NCBI GenBank assembly: GCA_945867255.1
Contig: CAMBHV010000055.1
Coordinates: 1-7,552 of the forward strand
Direction: 5' to 3'
Length of the DNA stretch: 7,552 nt
Source of the DNA: an uncultured Clostridia bacterium
GTDB lineage: Bacteria; Bacillota; Clostridia; Oscillospirales; Ruminococcaceae
Within the stretch, counting starts at the first letter, position 1. Each line of letters starts with the position of its first letter. Below the pieces are notes generated by a model, which ran no database searches, was not told where the DNA came from, and saw only the letters and a list, made by a program, of their open reading frames with translations. The position numbers and the translations under genes are program-made. This document shows, piece by piece, positions 1 through 7,465 of this stretch.

Positions 1-19
1 TTGTACATCCGTTATAAAC

Positions 20-3000
20 TCATTTACCTTCGGTATCCTCCAAAGGCACATCCACCTCACAGCGCAACGAAACAGCGTACAACGTAAGCTTTGTGACCCG
101 CACCCCAAGGCGTTTTTCCACAGCTGTTTTGTAAATGCGCAACTGGCGCGCATAGCTTTCCACAAGGGCAGCGGGCGTCTTGCCTCTGTCCGTTTTATAA
201 TCTACGATCTCGGCCTCGGCACCATTTACCAGAACTGCATCCGCAATGCCCTGTACCAGCACCGTGCGCTCGGCAAATTCCGGCGGGATATCCGGCTGCA
301 CATATCTGGCACTGACAGATGTAACGAAAGCGTATTCCCTCAAAAGCTGCTGCGCCTTCAGCATGCGCCCCAGCAGCGGCGATGAAAAGAAGGCGGCAAG
401 CCCCGCTTCATCCAGATGCTCGCGCACCTCAGATGAGAGATAGCCCCGGCGCACAAGACGCGCAAGTTCGGCCGAAAGGTCCGCCCGGGCGGCAGAAAGG
501 TCCGCAAATTGCATCACACTGTGGGTGGCCGTACCGCGTTCAGCCCCGGTAAGGCCCTCTTTGTACAGAAAGGCGGGGCGCGAAAGCGTTTTGGACGCAC
601 CCTCATGCGAAATTGCCGAAACACTTAATTTCACTGGCAAAGCTTCCAGCGCAGCCCGTGGCCGACAGGCGGAAAAGTTATTCTGTAATGCATGCAGTAC
701 CTGATCATCCGGTGCAGAGCAAGGTGTTTCTATCTTCGGTGTCTGTTGTTCCATCTGTATAGCAGGGCCCGTGTACATTACCGTTTCAATATGCCCCTGT
801 GCGGAACAAAGTGCAAGATCCGGTGCACCGGCAAGTTTGCGCAGAGCATCGCCATCCGGATGCAGCAGGGCGGCCGCACACAGCCATGTGGAAAAACTGG
901 CCGCACCCGCCAGCGCCTGCGTGCGTGCGGCAACACCGCCTCGCAACGATGTAGCAAGCCCCCCCAGCGTCTTTTGCAGCGTGGGCAAAGTGCATTCTGC
1001 CACCAGCTTATCTTTGGCTCGCGTAAGGGCCACATACAAAATGCGCATTTCCTCATCCACGGCCTCGCGCAGGCCGGCAAGGCGCACAGCCGCGTGTGGG
1101 GCTGTCTCGTACAAGCCGCCCTCACCCGCACGAAGCCGCAGGCCAAGGCCCAGCTCCGGGTGTAAAAGAACAGGTTCGTAACTATCACGAAAATTGAACC
1201 TGCGCTGACATTCCGCCAACACCACCACAGGGAATTCCAGCCCTTTCGAACGATGGATGGTCATGATAGAAACGGCATCCGTTGCAGCGCCTGGCGCTGT
1301 TTGCGCCACGCCGCCTGCTTCCAAGGCTGCATCCACGGCACGCAGGAAGGCGGCAAGATCCAACCCACGGGCATCTGCTGCGGCCATGTATGCCGCAAAA
1401 GCGCGCAGATTCTCGCGCCGCCGGGGCCCGTTTTCCATGGCACCCACCACACAGGGCCAGTTTGTACGGGCATACACCTCTTCACACACACGAGCCAGGG
1501 GTGCACTAACCGCACATGCCCGCAGTGCCGTCAGTACGGCTATCAGATGTTTTTCCTTTTCCCCTTCACTTTGCAACAGCGCCGCATACAGCCCGCCCTT
1601 CGGGCAGGCAAGACGAAGGCGTGTCAAATCATCCGGCGAGAAGCCAAACATACCGCTGAGCATCACCGCCGCCATGTGGATATCCTGTGCGGGGTTATCT
1701 ACCACGCGCAGCAGCGACACCACACAGCTTACTTCCGCCTGGGCAAGAAGGTCTTCACCGGTGTCGGCCGCGGCAGGCAAGCCCGCACGCTTTAATGCGG
1801 CCTCATACTGCGCAAAATTACTGCGGCTGCGCAGCAGGACACAAAAATCTCCCGCACGGCACGGGCGTGTACCGCCCGCCCCATCGCGCACGCAAAAGCC
1901 TTCAGTAAGCATGCGCCGAATATGTGCGGCCACTACATCTGCATCCGTTCCGGCATCTTCTCCTGCCAGCAAAAGCTGCATAGGCCCTCCGTCATATCCG
2001 TCCGGCGCACCGCAGCGAAGCTGTTCTCCGGCAGCATACTCGATGCCGCCCACCTCGCGTGACATCACGGTGCAAAACACATCATTTACCGCGTCCACCA
2101 CGTTTTGTGCACTGCGGAAGTTGTGTTCCAGCATCAAGGTAGCCGGATGCGGGCCGCCCGGCACATAAAGCGCATAACTTTCCCGCTTTTTCAAAAAACT
2201 TTCAGGGCTTGCAAGGCGAAAGCGATAAATACTCTGCTTTGCGTCGCCCACATAAAACAGGTTGGTGCCCTCGTCATTGGCAAGGCATTCATACAACTTT
2301 GCCTGCAAAGCATTTGTATCCTGATATTCATCTACAAATACGGCATCAAACCGGCGTGAGATCTCCTTTGCGGCAGGTGTTTTCGTGCCATCTTCGTTGC
2401 ACAACAGGCGCAGGGCAAAATGTTCGAAATCGCTGTACTCCAAACGTTTTTCCGCTAATTTCTTTTCGGTAAATGTCCGCTCAAACAGGGCCGTGGCGTC
2501 CAGCAGCGCTTTTACATGTGCCGCAGCGCTGGCACGATCCGAATCAAATTCAGCCTGTGTACACACAAACACGGTGTCACGCAGCTTGGCCAGCATGGCT
2601 TTTGTCTGCGCGCGCAAAGCTTTCACCGTATCCATGGCGCCGCCCTCATAGCCGCGAACAGGGCGCAGGGCCGAAGGCGTGTAGTTCTGCACACGCACCA
2701 CAGCGTCGTCCCAGCGCCCATCCCGCACGTTCTGTGCCAATGCGTCGAAAAAGGAAGCATCCTCCTCGAGGGCCGGTGCATAGTTGGCCAAAGCCTGCTC
2801 CTGCTCCACAAAGCGGCGCGCCTGGGCCGTAAGAGCCAGCGCGGCATCACAAACCTGAGCCGCATATCCCAAAAGCACGCGCCCCCATGCAGTGTCTGCC
2901 AGCGGAGCACTGCTTTCGTACATGGCCATAAATTGCGTGCACACGGATTCGGCATCGGGCAATGTACGCAAAAACTCATATAGCGAAAGCACAGTGGCCG

Positions 3001-3502
3001 CCGCGCGGGCATCCGTTCGCGCACGGCCATACAATGCCGAAAAAGCGCAGAAATCCGGCCGGGTATACAGCTGTTCCAGCGCATCCGCCAGCGCCGCCTC
3101 ACGCAGTGCATAACTTTCCGCTTCGTCGGCAAGCCCAAAATCGGGTGCAAGGCCCAGGCGCGCAAAATTTTCGCGCAAAAGCTGCATACATAGTGCGTCA
3201 ATGGTGCAGATAGACGCGCGGCCCAGCAGCATTTTCTGCCGCTTAAGGAATGTGCTGTCAGGCTGCTGGGCCGCACGCTGTGCCAGGGCGGTAGCGATTC
3301 TCGCGCGCAACTGAGCCGCCGCCGCACGTGTGAATGTAACAGCAAGGATACGGTCTGCCGGCACAGGCGCGGGTCCATCGCACAAAAGCGACACTACACG
3401 CTGTGTGAGAACCGCCGTTTTTCCGCTTCCTGCCGCTGCACTGACAAGCAGCGTGCCGCCGCGGTCCTGTATGGCGTTCTGCTGCGCACTTGTCCATTTC
3501 AC
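20..3502 (-). CDS. addA: ATP-dependent helicase/nuclease subunit A (AddA/RexA), 1160 aa
   Basis: AddA is the motor and one of two nucleases of the AddAB complex, which resects DNA double-strand ends for RecA-dependent recombination. Seen in the sequence: Q-motif WTSAQQNAI (residues 3-11), Walker A AAAGSGKT (22-29, K28), motif Ia around AVTFTRAAA (54-62), Walker B VDEYQDT (390-396), motif III GDAKQSIYRFR (419-429), motif IV LEHNFRS (458-464), motif V TIHRSKGLEFP (748-758), and motif VI LYVALTRAKDKL (822-833). The C-terminal RecB-type nuclease has RGTATHSVMQ (989-998, H994), GIADAV (D1088), DYKTD (1101-1105, D1101 and K1103) and QLRIY (Q1120, Y1124). The helicase and nuclease sites therefore both look intact. 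Length is close to the family norm of about 1200 residues. The start is GTG at 3502, overlapping the addB stop by 4 bases, with GAGGTGA seven bases upstream. From the family, AddA is a 3'-5' translocase whose nuclease cuts the 3'-ended strand. The stop is TGA at 22-20. No terminator is visible in the 19 bases beyond. Confidence 0.97.
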   Translation of the reverse strand: MKWTSAQQNAIQDRGGTLLVSAAAGSGKTAVLTQRVVSLLCDGPAPVPADRILAVTFTRAAAAQLRARIATALAQRAAQQPDSTFLKRQKMLLGRASICTIDALCMQLLRENFARLGLAPDFGLADEAESYALREAALADALEQLYTRPDFCAFSALYGRARTDARAAATVLSLYEFLRTLPDAESVCTQFMAMYESSAPLADTAWGRVLLGYAAQVCDAALALTAQARRFVEQEQALANYAPALEEDASFFDALAQNVRDGRWDDAVVRVQNYTPSALRPVRGYEGGAMDTVKALRAQTKAMLAKLRDTVFVCTQAEFDSDRASAAAHVKALLDATALFERTFTEKKLAEKRLEYSDFEHFALRLLCNEDGTKTPAAKEISRRFDAVFVDEYQDTNALQAKLYECLANDEGTNLFYVGDAKQSIYRFRLASPESFLKKRESYALYVPGGPHPATLMLEHNFRSAQNVVDAVNDVFCTVMSREVGGIEYAAGEQLRCGAPDGYDGGPMQLLLAGEDAGTDADVVAAHIRRMLTEGFCVRDGAGGTRPCRAGDFCVLLRSRSNFAQYEAALKRAGLPAAADTGEDLLAQAEVSCVVSLLRVVDNPAQDIHMAAVMLSGMFGFSPDDLTRLRLACPKGGLYAALLQSEGEKEKHLIAVLTALRACAVSAPLARVCEEVYARTNWPCVVGAMENGPRRRENLRAFAAYMAAADARGLDLAAFLRAVDAALEAGGVAQTAPGAATDAVSIMTIHRSKGLEFPVVVLAECQRRFNFRDSYEPVLLHPELGLGLRLRAGEGGLYETAPHAAVRLAGLREAVDEEMRILYVALTRAKDKLVAECTLPTLQKTLGGLATSLRGGVAARTQALAGAASFSTWLCAAALLHPDGDALRKLAGAPDLALCSAQGHIETVMYTGPAIQMEQQTPKIETPCSAPDDQVLHALQNNFSACRPRAALEALPVKLSVSAISHEGASKTLSRPAFLYKEGLTGAERGTATHSVMQFADLSAARADLSAELARLVRRGYLSSEVREHLDEAGLAAFFSSPLLGRMLKAQQLLREYAFVTSVSARYVQPDIPPEFAERTVLVQGIADAVLVNGAEAEIVDYKTDRGKTPAALVESYARQLRIYKTAVEKRLGVRVTKLTLYAVSLRCEVDVPLEDTEGK

Positions 3503-6500
3503 GGGGCCGTCACCTCTCCCTCCTGCGGCTCAAACGCATTTTTGGGCGCGCTGACACACGCTTCATCCACGCCGTCTTCATGGCGGCACACAGGGCGGTA
3601 ATCACATACATCGCATGGGCAATGCCCACCTGCACGCAGTGGGCGGGCCGCAATATCTCCGCCATAAAGGCCCCGCGCCATCTGCAACACAAGGCCCGTG
3701 ATATGCCGCTCGATATTCCCCAGTTTTTCCAGGCTTGCAAGCTTGGCCGAGGCGCGCGGCGTGCCGTTTTTAGCATAGCTGAAAGGCACAAAAACACCAC
3801 TGGCCTGCCTGTCCATACCGCGTACCACTACAGGGTCGTTCACCACAAGGCCGTCCACTTCATACAATGGTACGGCCTCTGCATCGGCGCGGGCAGCCGT
3901 TTTAGGCGCTGGGTCGCTCAAAAGATATAACACTCCCGCTGGCTGCGCGCCGGCATACTGCCCCTGTGAGGCATGGCACAGTGTAAACAAATAAAACAGC
4001 ATCTGCGTGTTTAACCCGCAATACACATCTTCCAGGCTGAACTTTTTGCTGCCCGTCTTGTAGTCCACCACGCGCAAATAGGCTTTGCCTTCACGCCGCA
4101 TTACATCCACACGGTCTATCTTGCCCACAATGCGCACGATGTGCCCATCGGGTGTTTTCAGTTCCATGGGCGGAACGGCATCCTGGGACGCACCGCCTAT
4201 GGCCTGTTCGAACGCCACGGGGCGGAATGAGCTTTGCGCCTGTTCCTCTTGCAGGTATAAAAGCAAATTTGCCACACTGTTTTTCAGCCGTTCGATCAGA
4301 TGGGCAAAACGTGCGCCGGCGGCCGGCATATTTTCCCGCACATATTCATCTGCGATATCATGTGCCAAAGCCGTCAGCTCTTCGCGGGACATTTCCGCAA
4401 AATTTTCGCTGGCACGACGCAATGCATGTTCCAGAATATAGTGCACAAGGCTGCCACTCTCCAGCGGAGAAAGCTCCGCGCGCCGCCGCGGCAAGACATC
4501 CAACACATATTGCAGGAAATAAGCAAAATGGCAACGATAGTACTGTTCCACCCTTGTAGGCGAAAGAGTAAGCTGCCCGCCCAATAACCGCTGCATTGCT
4601 GTTTGATCCTGTGCGCGAAAAGGCTCCGGCGCAGCTGCAGCATCCATTGCTGCCAGTACCGGCCGCACAGCGGGCACCCATTGCAGCGCAGCGCGCAGAG
4701 ACGCCGAAAAGGCCGTTTTTTCAGCATATTGCTCACTGTACAATTGCAGCGCCGCCGCCACGGTAGGCGCAAGCTGCACGCCTGAAAGCTCATCCCGCAC
4801 GCACCCAAGCGCAAGCACCGGAGCCAACGCTGCGCACGGTTGCGCCTCACCAGCCTGCACACAGGAGAGATATAATTTCTCGCGTGGCGCACTGGCAGCG
4901 CGGTAAAGATACATGTGTTCCAGCAGCGTGCGGTTTTCATAACTGCCGGGCATCTCCACGCCACGGCGCACAAGCAGGTCACGGTCCGCATGCGTCAGCA
5001 AGCCAGAAGCCCCTGCGGCACGCGGGAAATCCCCTTCAGAAAGGCCCAGCACAAAGCACACACGCTGCCCCGAAAGGCGCATGCGATCCGCCTGTGTGAA
5101 GATGGCAGCCTCTTGCGTTTGGGGCACGCGGCCCATTTCAGCACCGCGCAGCAAAAGGGAAAACAGTTCTGCATATTCCCCCGGTGTGGTGTCGTCCGCT
5201 CCCAGCAACTTTTCCATCTCATCCAAAAGTTGCATCACATGGTTCCATGCATCGTAAACGCCGGCTGCCCCCTGAGCATCGCCCGCTTCGGCAAGGCGCA
5301 CGGCCATAGCCTCAGCGCATGCCGCGCCGCCAAAGGAATCCAGCAGAAAATACAGCGCGCGGGAAATACCTGCCGCCGTATTCTGGCGCACACTTTGCAA
5401 AAATACGCCCAGCTTTTGCATCACGCCCGCGCGCAACGCCTCTGTCTGTTCCAGAGCCGCCTTGCTTTCATCCGACATCTGTGCACCAAAGCCCGCAGGA
5501 TCTTTCTCGAATGGGGCACGCCAATCCGCCGCCTTCAGCTGCCATGTGTAGGCATAGTCTTCCAGCAGTGCAATCTGCTGTGGGGTAAAGCCGCACAGAT
5601 CTGTTTTTAAAAGGCGCAAGATGCGCTCCGTAGAAAGGCCCTTCGCCGCCAGTTCCAGCGCAGCAAGAAAGAATGAAGCCGGAGCAGAATGCTCCAGTGT
5701 CAGGGATTCATCGCGGAATACAGGCACCCCGGCCAGTTCCAGCTCCTGCATCAACACCGGCGCATACTGCTGCATGTCGCGGCAGATGAACGCCATATCG
5801 GAAAACGCCATGCCCTCTCGCGCCAACGCCGCCGCGCGGCAGGCAGCGTTTCGGCATTCTTCGTACAACGTGGCAGCCGGGGTAAACCACACCTGCCCGG
5901 CCACAGAGGCCTGCGATACATCGGCACCGCACAAAGCCGTGCAGGCCGCAGCAAGGCCCGGCACACCTGCATGGCGAAGGTCCTCATTCAAAAGTTTGGG
6001 CTTTGCCACAGCCACATCCAGCCGATGTGCCGCATGGATAAGGCACGCCGCTGTACGTTTGACAGGGCTGAACAAACCAAGGCCGCCCTCGGCATCTGCC
6101 AAGCCGTCGCAGCAAAGTGTCACCGTGCAGCTTTCGGCCTGCAGGAAAAGCTCCAGCAGGGTATATTGCGGTTGTGTGAAACCGTCAAAGTCATCTAAGA
6201 AGACAGCCGTGTTTGAAAGCACATCGGCTTCCAAGCTGTTTGCGGCCAGCAAAAGGCGGTCTGAAGGGTCCATCGCGCTTTTTTCGATAATCTTTTCATA
6301 TGCAGCAAACACAAGGCCCAGTTCGCGCAGCTTTTCCCCGTCTGCCCCTTCGGCCTCGCCGATGGCCACAAGATCCTGCGGGGCTGCACCGGCCGTTTTC
6401 AGTTCCTCGATGGCCTGGGCGCACAAATCGCAAAAATTAACACCTCTGCGATGCTTGCGGTAAAGCTGCACTTCGTCCCCCAACATGTCCAGTGCACGGC

Positions 6501-6777
6501 GAACCGCCACAGCGCGCGCTGCGTCTGATAAAGTAGGCACCGCCGCGCCGCCATATGTTTTCAGCACGTTTTCAGCGTAGCTTTTAAAGCTATATACTTC
6601 CGCATATGCGCCCAACCTGTCACCCAGTGCAGCATACACCATGCTTTCGGCCGAAGAAGAAAACTGCTCCGGCACCACCAGCATGCTTTTTCTGCCCGCA
6701 GCGGCGCGCGCCTTCATGCGAGCCAGCATAAGGCCTGTTTTCCCTGTTCCGGCCGTGCCCAACACAAGTTCCAGCAT
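3499..6777 (-). CDS. addB: ATP-dependent helicase/deoxyribonuclease subunit B (AddB/RexB), 1092 aa
   Basis: AddB is the partner of AddA. In characterised AddAB it recognises Chi, carries the nuclease for the 5'-ended strand and has a helicase-like fold that is not a motor. Seen here: N-terminal Walker A GTAGTGKT (residues 7-14, K13), followed by VVPEQFS (34-40). A degenerate Walker B region, VFLDDFDGFT, lies at 192-201. The C-terminal nuclease has SGSLVHYILE (774-783, H779), GKIDRVDV (885-892, D888), VVDYKTG (903-909, D905 and K907) and QMLFY (Q925, Y929). The 4Fe-4S cysteines that clasp the nuclease domain are visible as C749 in EQYYRCHF, then C1055, C1058 and C1064. An extra cysteine, C1053, sits beside them. 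Length is near the usual 1100-1170 residues. The ATG at 6777 was chosen because AAAGGAGG lies 7 bases upstream and the Walker A then begins at residue 7, as is normal. The frame stays open to 7026, but that extension crosses a terminator and the rubrerythrin gene and is not real. The gene is followed directly by addA. Confidence 0.97.
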   Translation of the reverse strand: MLELVLGTAGTGKTGLMLARMKARAAAGRKSMLVVPEQFSSSAESMVYAALGDRLGAYAEVYSFKSYAENVLKTYGGAAVPTLSDAARAVAVRRALDMLGDEVQLYRKHRRGVNFCDLCAQAIEELKTAGAAPQDLVAIGEAEGADGEKLRELGLVFAAYEKIIEKSAMDPSDRLLLAANSLEADVLSNTAVFLDDFDGFTQPQYTLLELFLQAESCTVTLCCDGLADAEGGLGLFSPVKRTAACLIHAAHRLDVAVAKPKLLNEDLRHAGVPGLAAACTALCGADVSQASVAGQVWFTPAATLYEECRNAACRAAALAREGMAFSDMAFICRDMQQYAPVLMQELELAGVPVFRDESLTLEHSAPASFFLAALELAAKGLSTERILRLLKTDLCGFTPQQIALLEDYAYTWQLKAADWRAPFEKDPAGFGAQMSDESKAALEQTEALRAGVMQKLGVFLQSVRQNTAAGISRALYFLLDSFGGAACAEAMAVRLAEAGDAQGAAGVYDAWNHVMQLLDEMEKLLGADDTTPGEYAELFSLLLRGAEMGRVPQTQEAAIFTQADRMRLSGQRVCFVLGLSEGDFPRAAGASGLLTHADRDLLVRRGVEMPGSYENRTLLEHMYLYRAASAPREKLYLSCVQAGEAQPCAALAPVLALGCVRDELSGVQLAPTVAAALQLYSEQYAEKTAFSASLRAALQWVPAVRPVLAAMDAAAAPEPFRAQDQTAMQRLLGGQLTLSPTRVEQYYRCHFAYFLQYVLDVLPRRRAELSPLESGSLVHYILEHALRRASENFAEMSREELTALAHDIADEYVRENMPAAGARFAHLIERLKNSVANLLLYLQEEQAQSSFRPVAFEQAIGGASQDAVPPMELKTPDGHIVRIVGKIDRVDVMRREGKAYLRVVDYKTGSKKFSLEDVYCGLNTQMLFYLFTLCHASQGQYAGAQPAGVLYLLSDPAPKTAARADAEAVPLYEVDGLVVNDPVVVRGMDRQASGVFVPFSYAKNGTPRASAKLASLEKLGNIERHITGLVLQMARGLYGGDIAARPLRAGGHCPCDVCDYRPVCRHEDGVDEACVSAPKNAFEPQEGEVTAP
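3510..3516 (-). promoter_or_regulatory. Ribosome binding site of addA, inside the end of addB
   Basis: The minus strand reads GAGGTGA, seven bases complementary to the usual 16S rRNA 3' end, with a 7-base spacer to the GTG at 3502. It lies within the last codons of addB (Glu-Val-Thr). This supports the GTG start despite the lack of a nearby ATG. A second purine-rich block, AGGAGG at 3524-3519, is 16 bases away and probably too far to set the start. Confidence 0.8.
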
Positions 6778-6784
6778 GCAGTTG

Positions 6785-6791
6785 CCTCCTT
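6785..6791 (-). promoter_or_regulatory. Ribosome binding site of addB
   Basis: The minus strand reads AAGGAGG, with a 7-base spacer before the ATG at 6777. This decides the start against two upstream in-frame alternatives. The ATG at 6807 would add ten residues and has no comparable site. The extension to 7026 runs through the terminator and the neighbouring gene. Confidence 0.85.
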
Positions 6792-6819
6792 TCCGTTTCA
6801 GGTGCATTTCATCTTTGTT

Positions 6820-6848
6820 AGTATACCGCATTCCACGGGTGAAAAAAA
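6820..6848 (-). promoter_or_regulatory. Candidate sigma-A-type promoter for addBA
   Basis: Between the rubrerythrin terminator and addB, the minus strand carries TATACT (6825-6820), a five-of-six match to the -10 consensus. It lies about 42 bases before the addB ATG. At 17-base spacing the -35 position falls in a run of seven T residues (6848-6842), which matches TTGACA poorly, and there is no extended -10 TG. A promoter is expected here because the terminator cuts off upstream transcription. The exact element is a guess from consensus. Confidence 0.45.
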
Positions 6849-6866
6849 GCCCGCCGTATGATGTAC

Positions 6867-6899
6867 AAAAGGCCCCCGGGCCATACCCGGGGGCCTTTT
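6867..6899 (-). terminator. Rho-independent terminator after rubrerythrin
   Basis: This is a perfect inverted repeat: 14 bases on each side (AAAAGGCCCCCGGG and its complement) around a 5-base loop. Ten of the pairs form a solid GC stem and four are A-T pairs at the base. Read on the minus strand, the stem ends in TTTT about 15-50 bases after the rubrerythrin stop, as expected for an intrinsic terminator. The arms are symmetric, so it also has an A-tract before and a T-tract after on the plus strand and could work both ways. The T-tract is short (TTTTG). Confidence 0.9.
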
Positions 6900-6914
6900 G
6901 GGAAGGAATGCTGC

Positions 6915-7451
6915 TCAATAATTTTTCTTCTGAATCACGAAATATGCCTGCGGATGATCGCACACCGGGCATTTTTCCGGTGCGTGCGTGCCAATGTGCA
7001 CATGGCCGCAGTTGGTGCACACCCAAACCTGCTCCGTCTCACGGGCAAATACCGTGCCGGCATCCAGCGAAGCCTTCAGAGCCAGATAACGCTCCTCATG
7101 CTCTTTTTCGATCTTGCCCACGGCCTCAAACAGCCAGGCGATCTTTTCGAAGCCCTCTTCCTTTGCCGTTTTGGCAAAGCCATCGTACATATCTGTCCAT
7201 TCGTAGTGCTCGCCGGCCGCGGCGTCCACCAGGTTTTCCGCAGTGTCGGGCATGCCGTCGTGCAGCAGTTTGAACCAGATCTTCGCATGCTCTTTCTCGT
7301 TGCCGGCCGTCTCTTCAAAAATGGCCGCGATCTGATTGTAGCCTTCCTTTTTCGCCTTGGAAGCATAATACGTGTACTTATTACGTGCCTGGCTTTCGCC
7401 AGCAAACGCCGTCCACAGATTTTGTTCCGTTTTAGAACCCTTCAGTTGCAT
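6915..7451 (-). CDS. rbr: Rubrerythrin (non-haem di-iron peroxidase), 178 aa
   Basis: This is a cytoplasmic rubrerythrin, which reduces hydrogen peroxide to water in anaerobes using electrons passed through its rubredoxin domain. The N-terminal ferritin-like four-helix domain shows the expected iron ligands: E19 in FAGESQAR, E52 and H55 in NEKEH, E81 and E84 in GEHYEW, and E115 and H118 in IEKEH. The C-terminal rubredoxin-like domain has C145-x2-C148 and C161-x2-C164 in the typical order WVCTNCGHVH then CPVCDHP. No signal peptide or membrane segment is seen. The start is placed at the ATG at 7451 (MQLKGSKTEQNLW), eight bases from AAGGAG. An in-frame ATG at 7457 would add two residues (MV) but lies only two bases from that site. 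A strong terminator begins 15 bases after the TGA stop, so this gene appears to end its own transcript ahead of addB. The family call is secure. The natural electron donor and exact substrate are not shown by the sequence. Confidence 0.97.
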   Translation of the reverse strand: MQLKGSKTEQNLWTAFAGESQARNKYTYYASKAKKEGYNQIAAIFEETAGNEKEHAKIWFKLLHDGMPDTAENLVDAAAGEHYEWTDMYDGFAKTAKEEGFEKIAWLFEAVGKIEKEHEERYLALKASLDAGTVFARETEQVWVCTNCGHVHIGTHAPEKCPVCDHPQAYFVIQKKNY

Positions 7452-7459
7452 AACCATCG

Positions 7460-7465
7460 CTCCTT
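7460..7465 (-). promoter_or_regulatory. Ribosome binding site of rubrerythrin
   Basis: The minus strand reads AAGGAG. It is 8 bases from the ATG at 7451 but only 2 bases from the in-frame ATG at 7457. Normal spacing therefore favours the downstream start. Confidence 0.8.

Noticed and set aside
1..23. Possible start of a gene downstream of addA (ATG overlapping the addA TGA at 23-21, or ATG at 8-6)
   Set aside because: The first reaches a stop after three codons. The second has no Shine-Dalgarno site, and only a few bases remain in the window.
1253..1795. 180-codon open frame on the plus strand, Cys- and His-rich
   Set aside because: The apparent Cys/His content comes from reading the addA strand backwards. 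There is no ordered zinc-binding pattern, and it overlaps another spurious frame.
1257..2168. 303-codon open frame on the plus strand
   Set aside because: It lies entirely opposite the conserved helicase part of addA. It is low-complexity (Ser, Ala, Arg, Pro-rich), resembles no family and is best explained as a shadow of GC-rich coding sequence.
4915..5610. 231-codon open frame on the plus strand
   Set aside because: It is antisense to the middle of addB, its composition looks like reversed codons, and it has no family signature.
5621..6463. 280-codon open frame on the plus strand
   Set aside because: It is antisense to addB, rich in Ser, Ala and Arg, with no recognisable motif, and is not needed to explain the region.
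6778..7026. 83-residue N-terminal extension of the AddB frame
   Set aside because: It runs antisense-free through the terminator hairpin and into rubrerythrin in another frame. It has no ribosome site, while the ATG at 6777 has an ideal one and puts the Walker A at the expected position.
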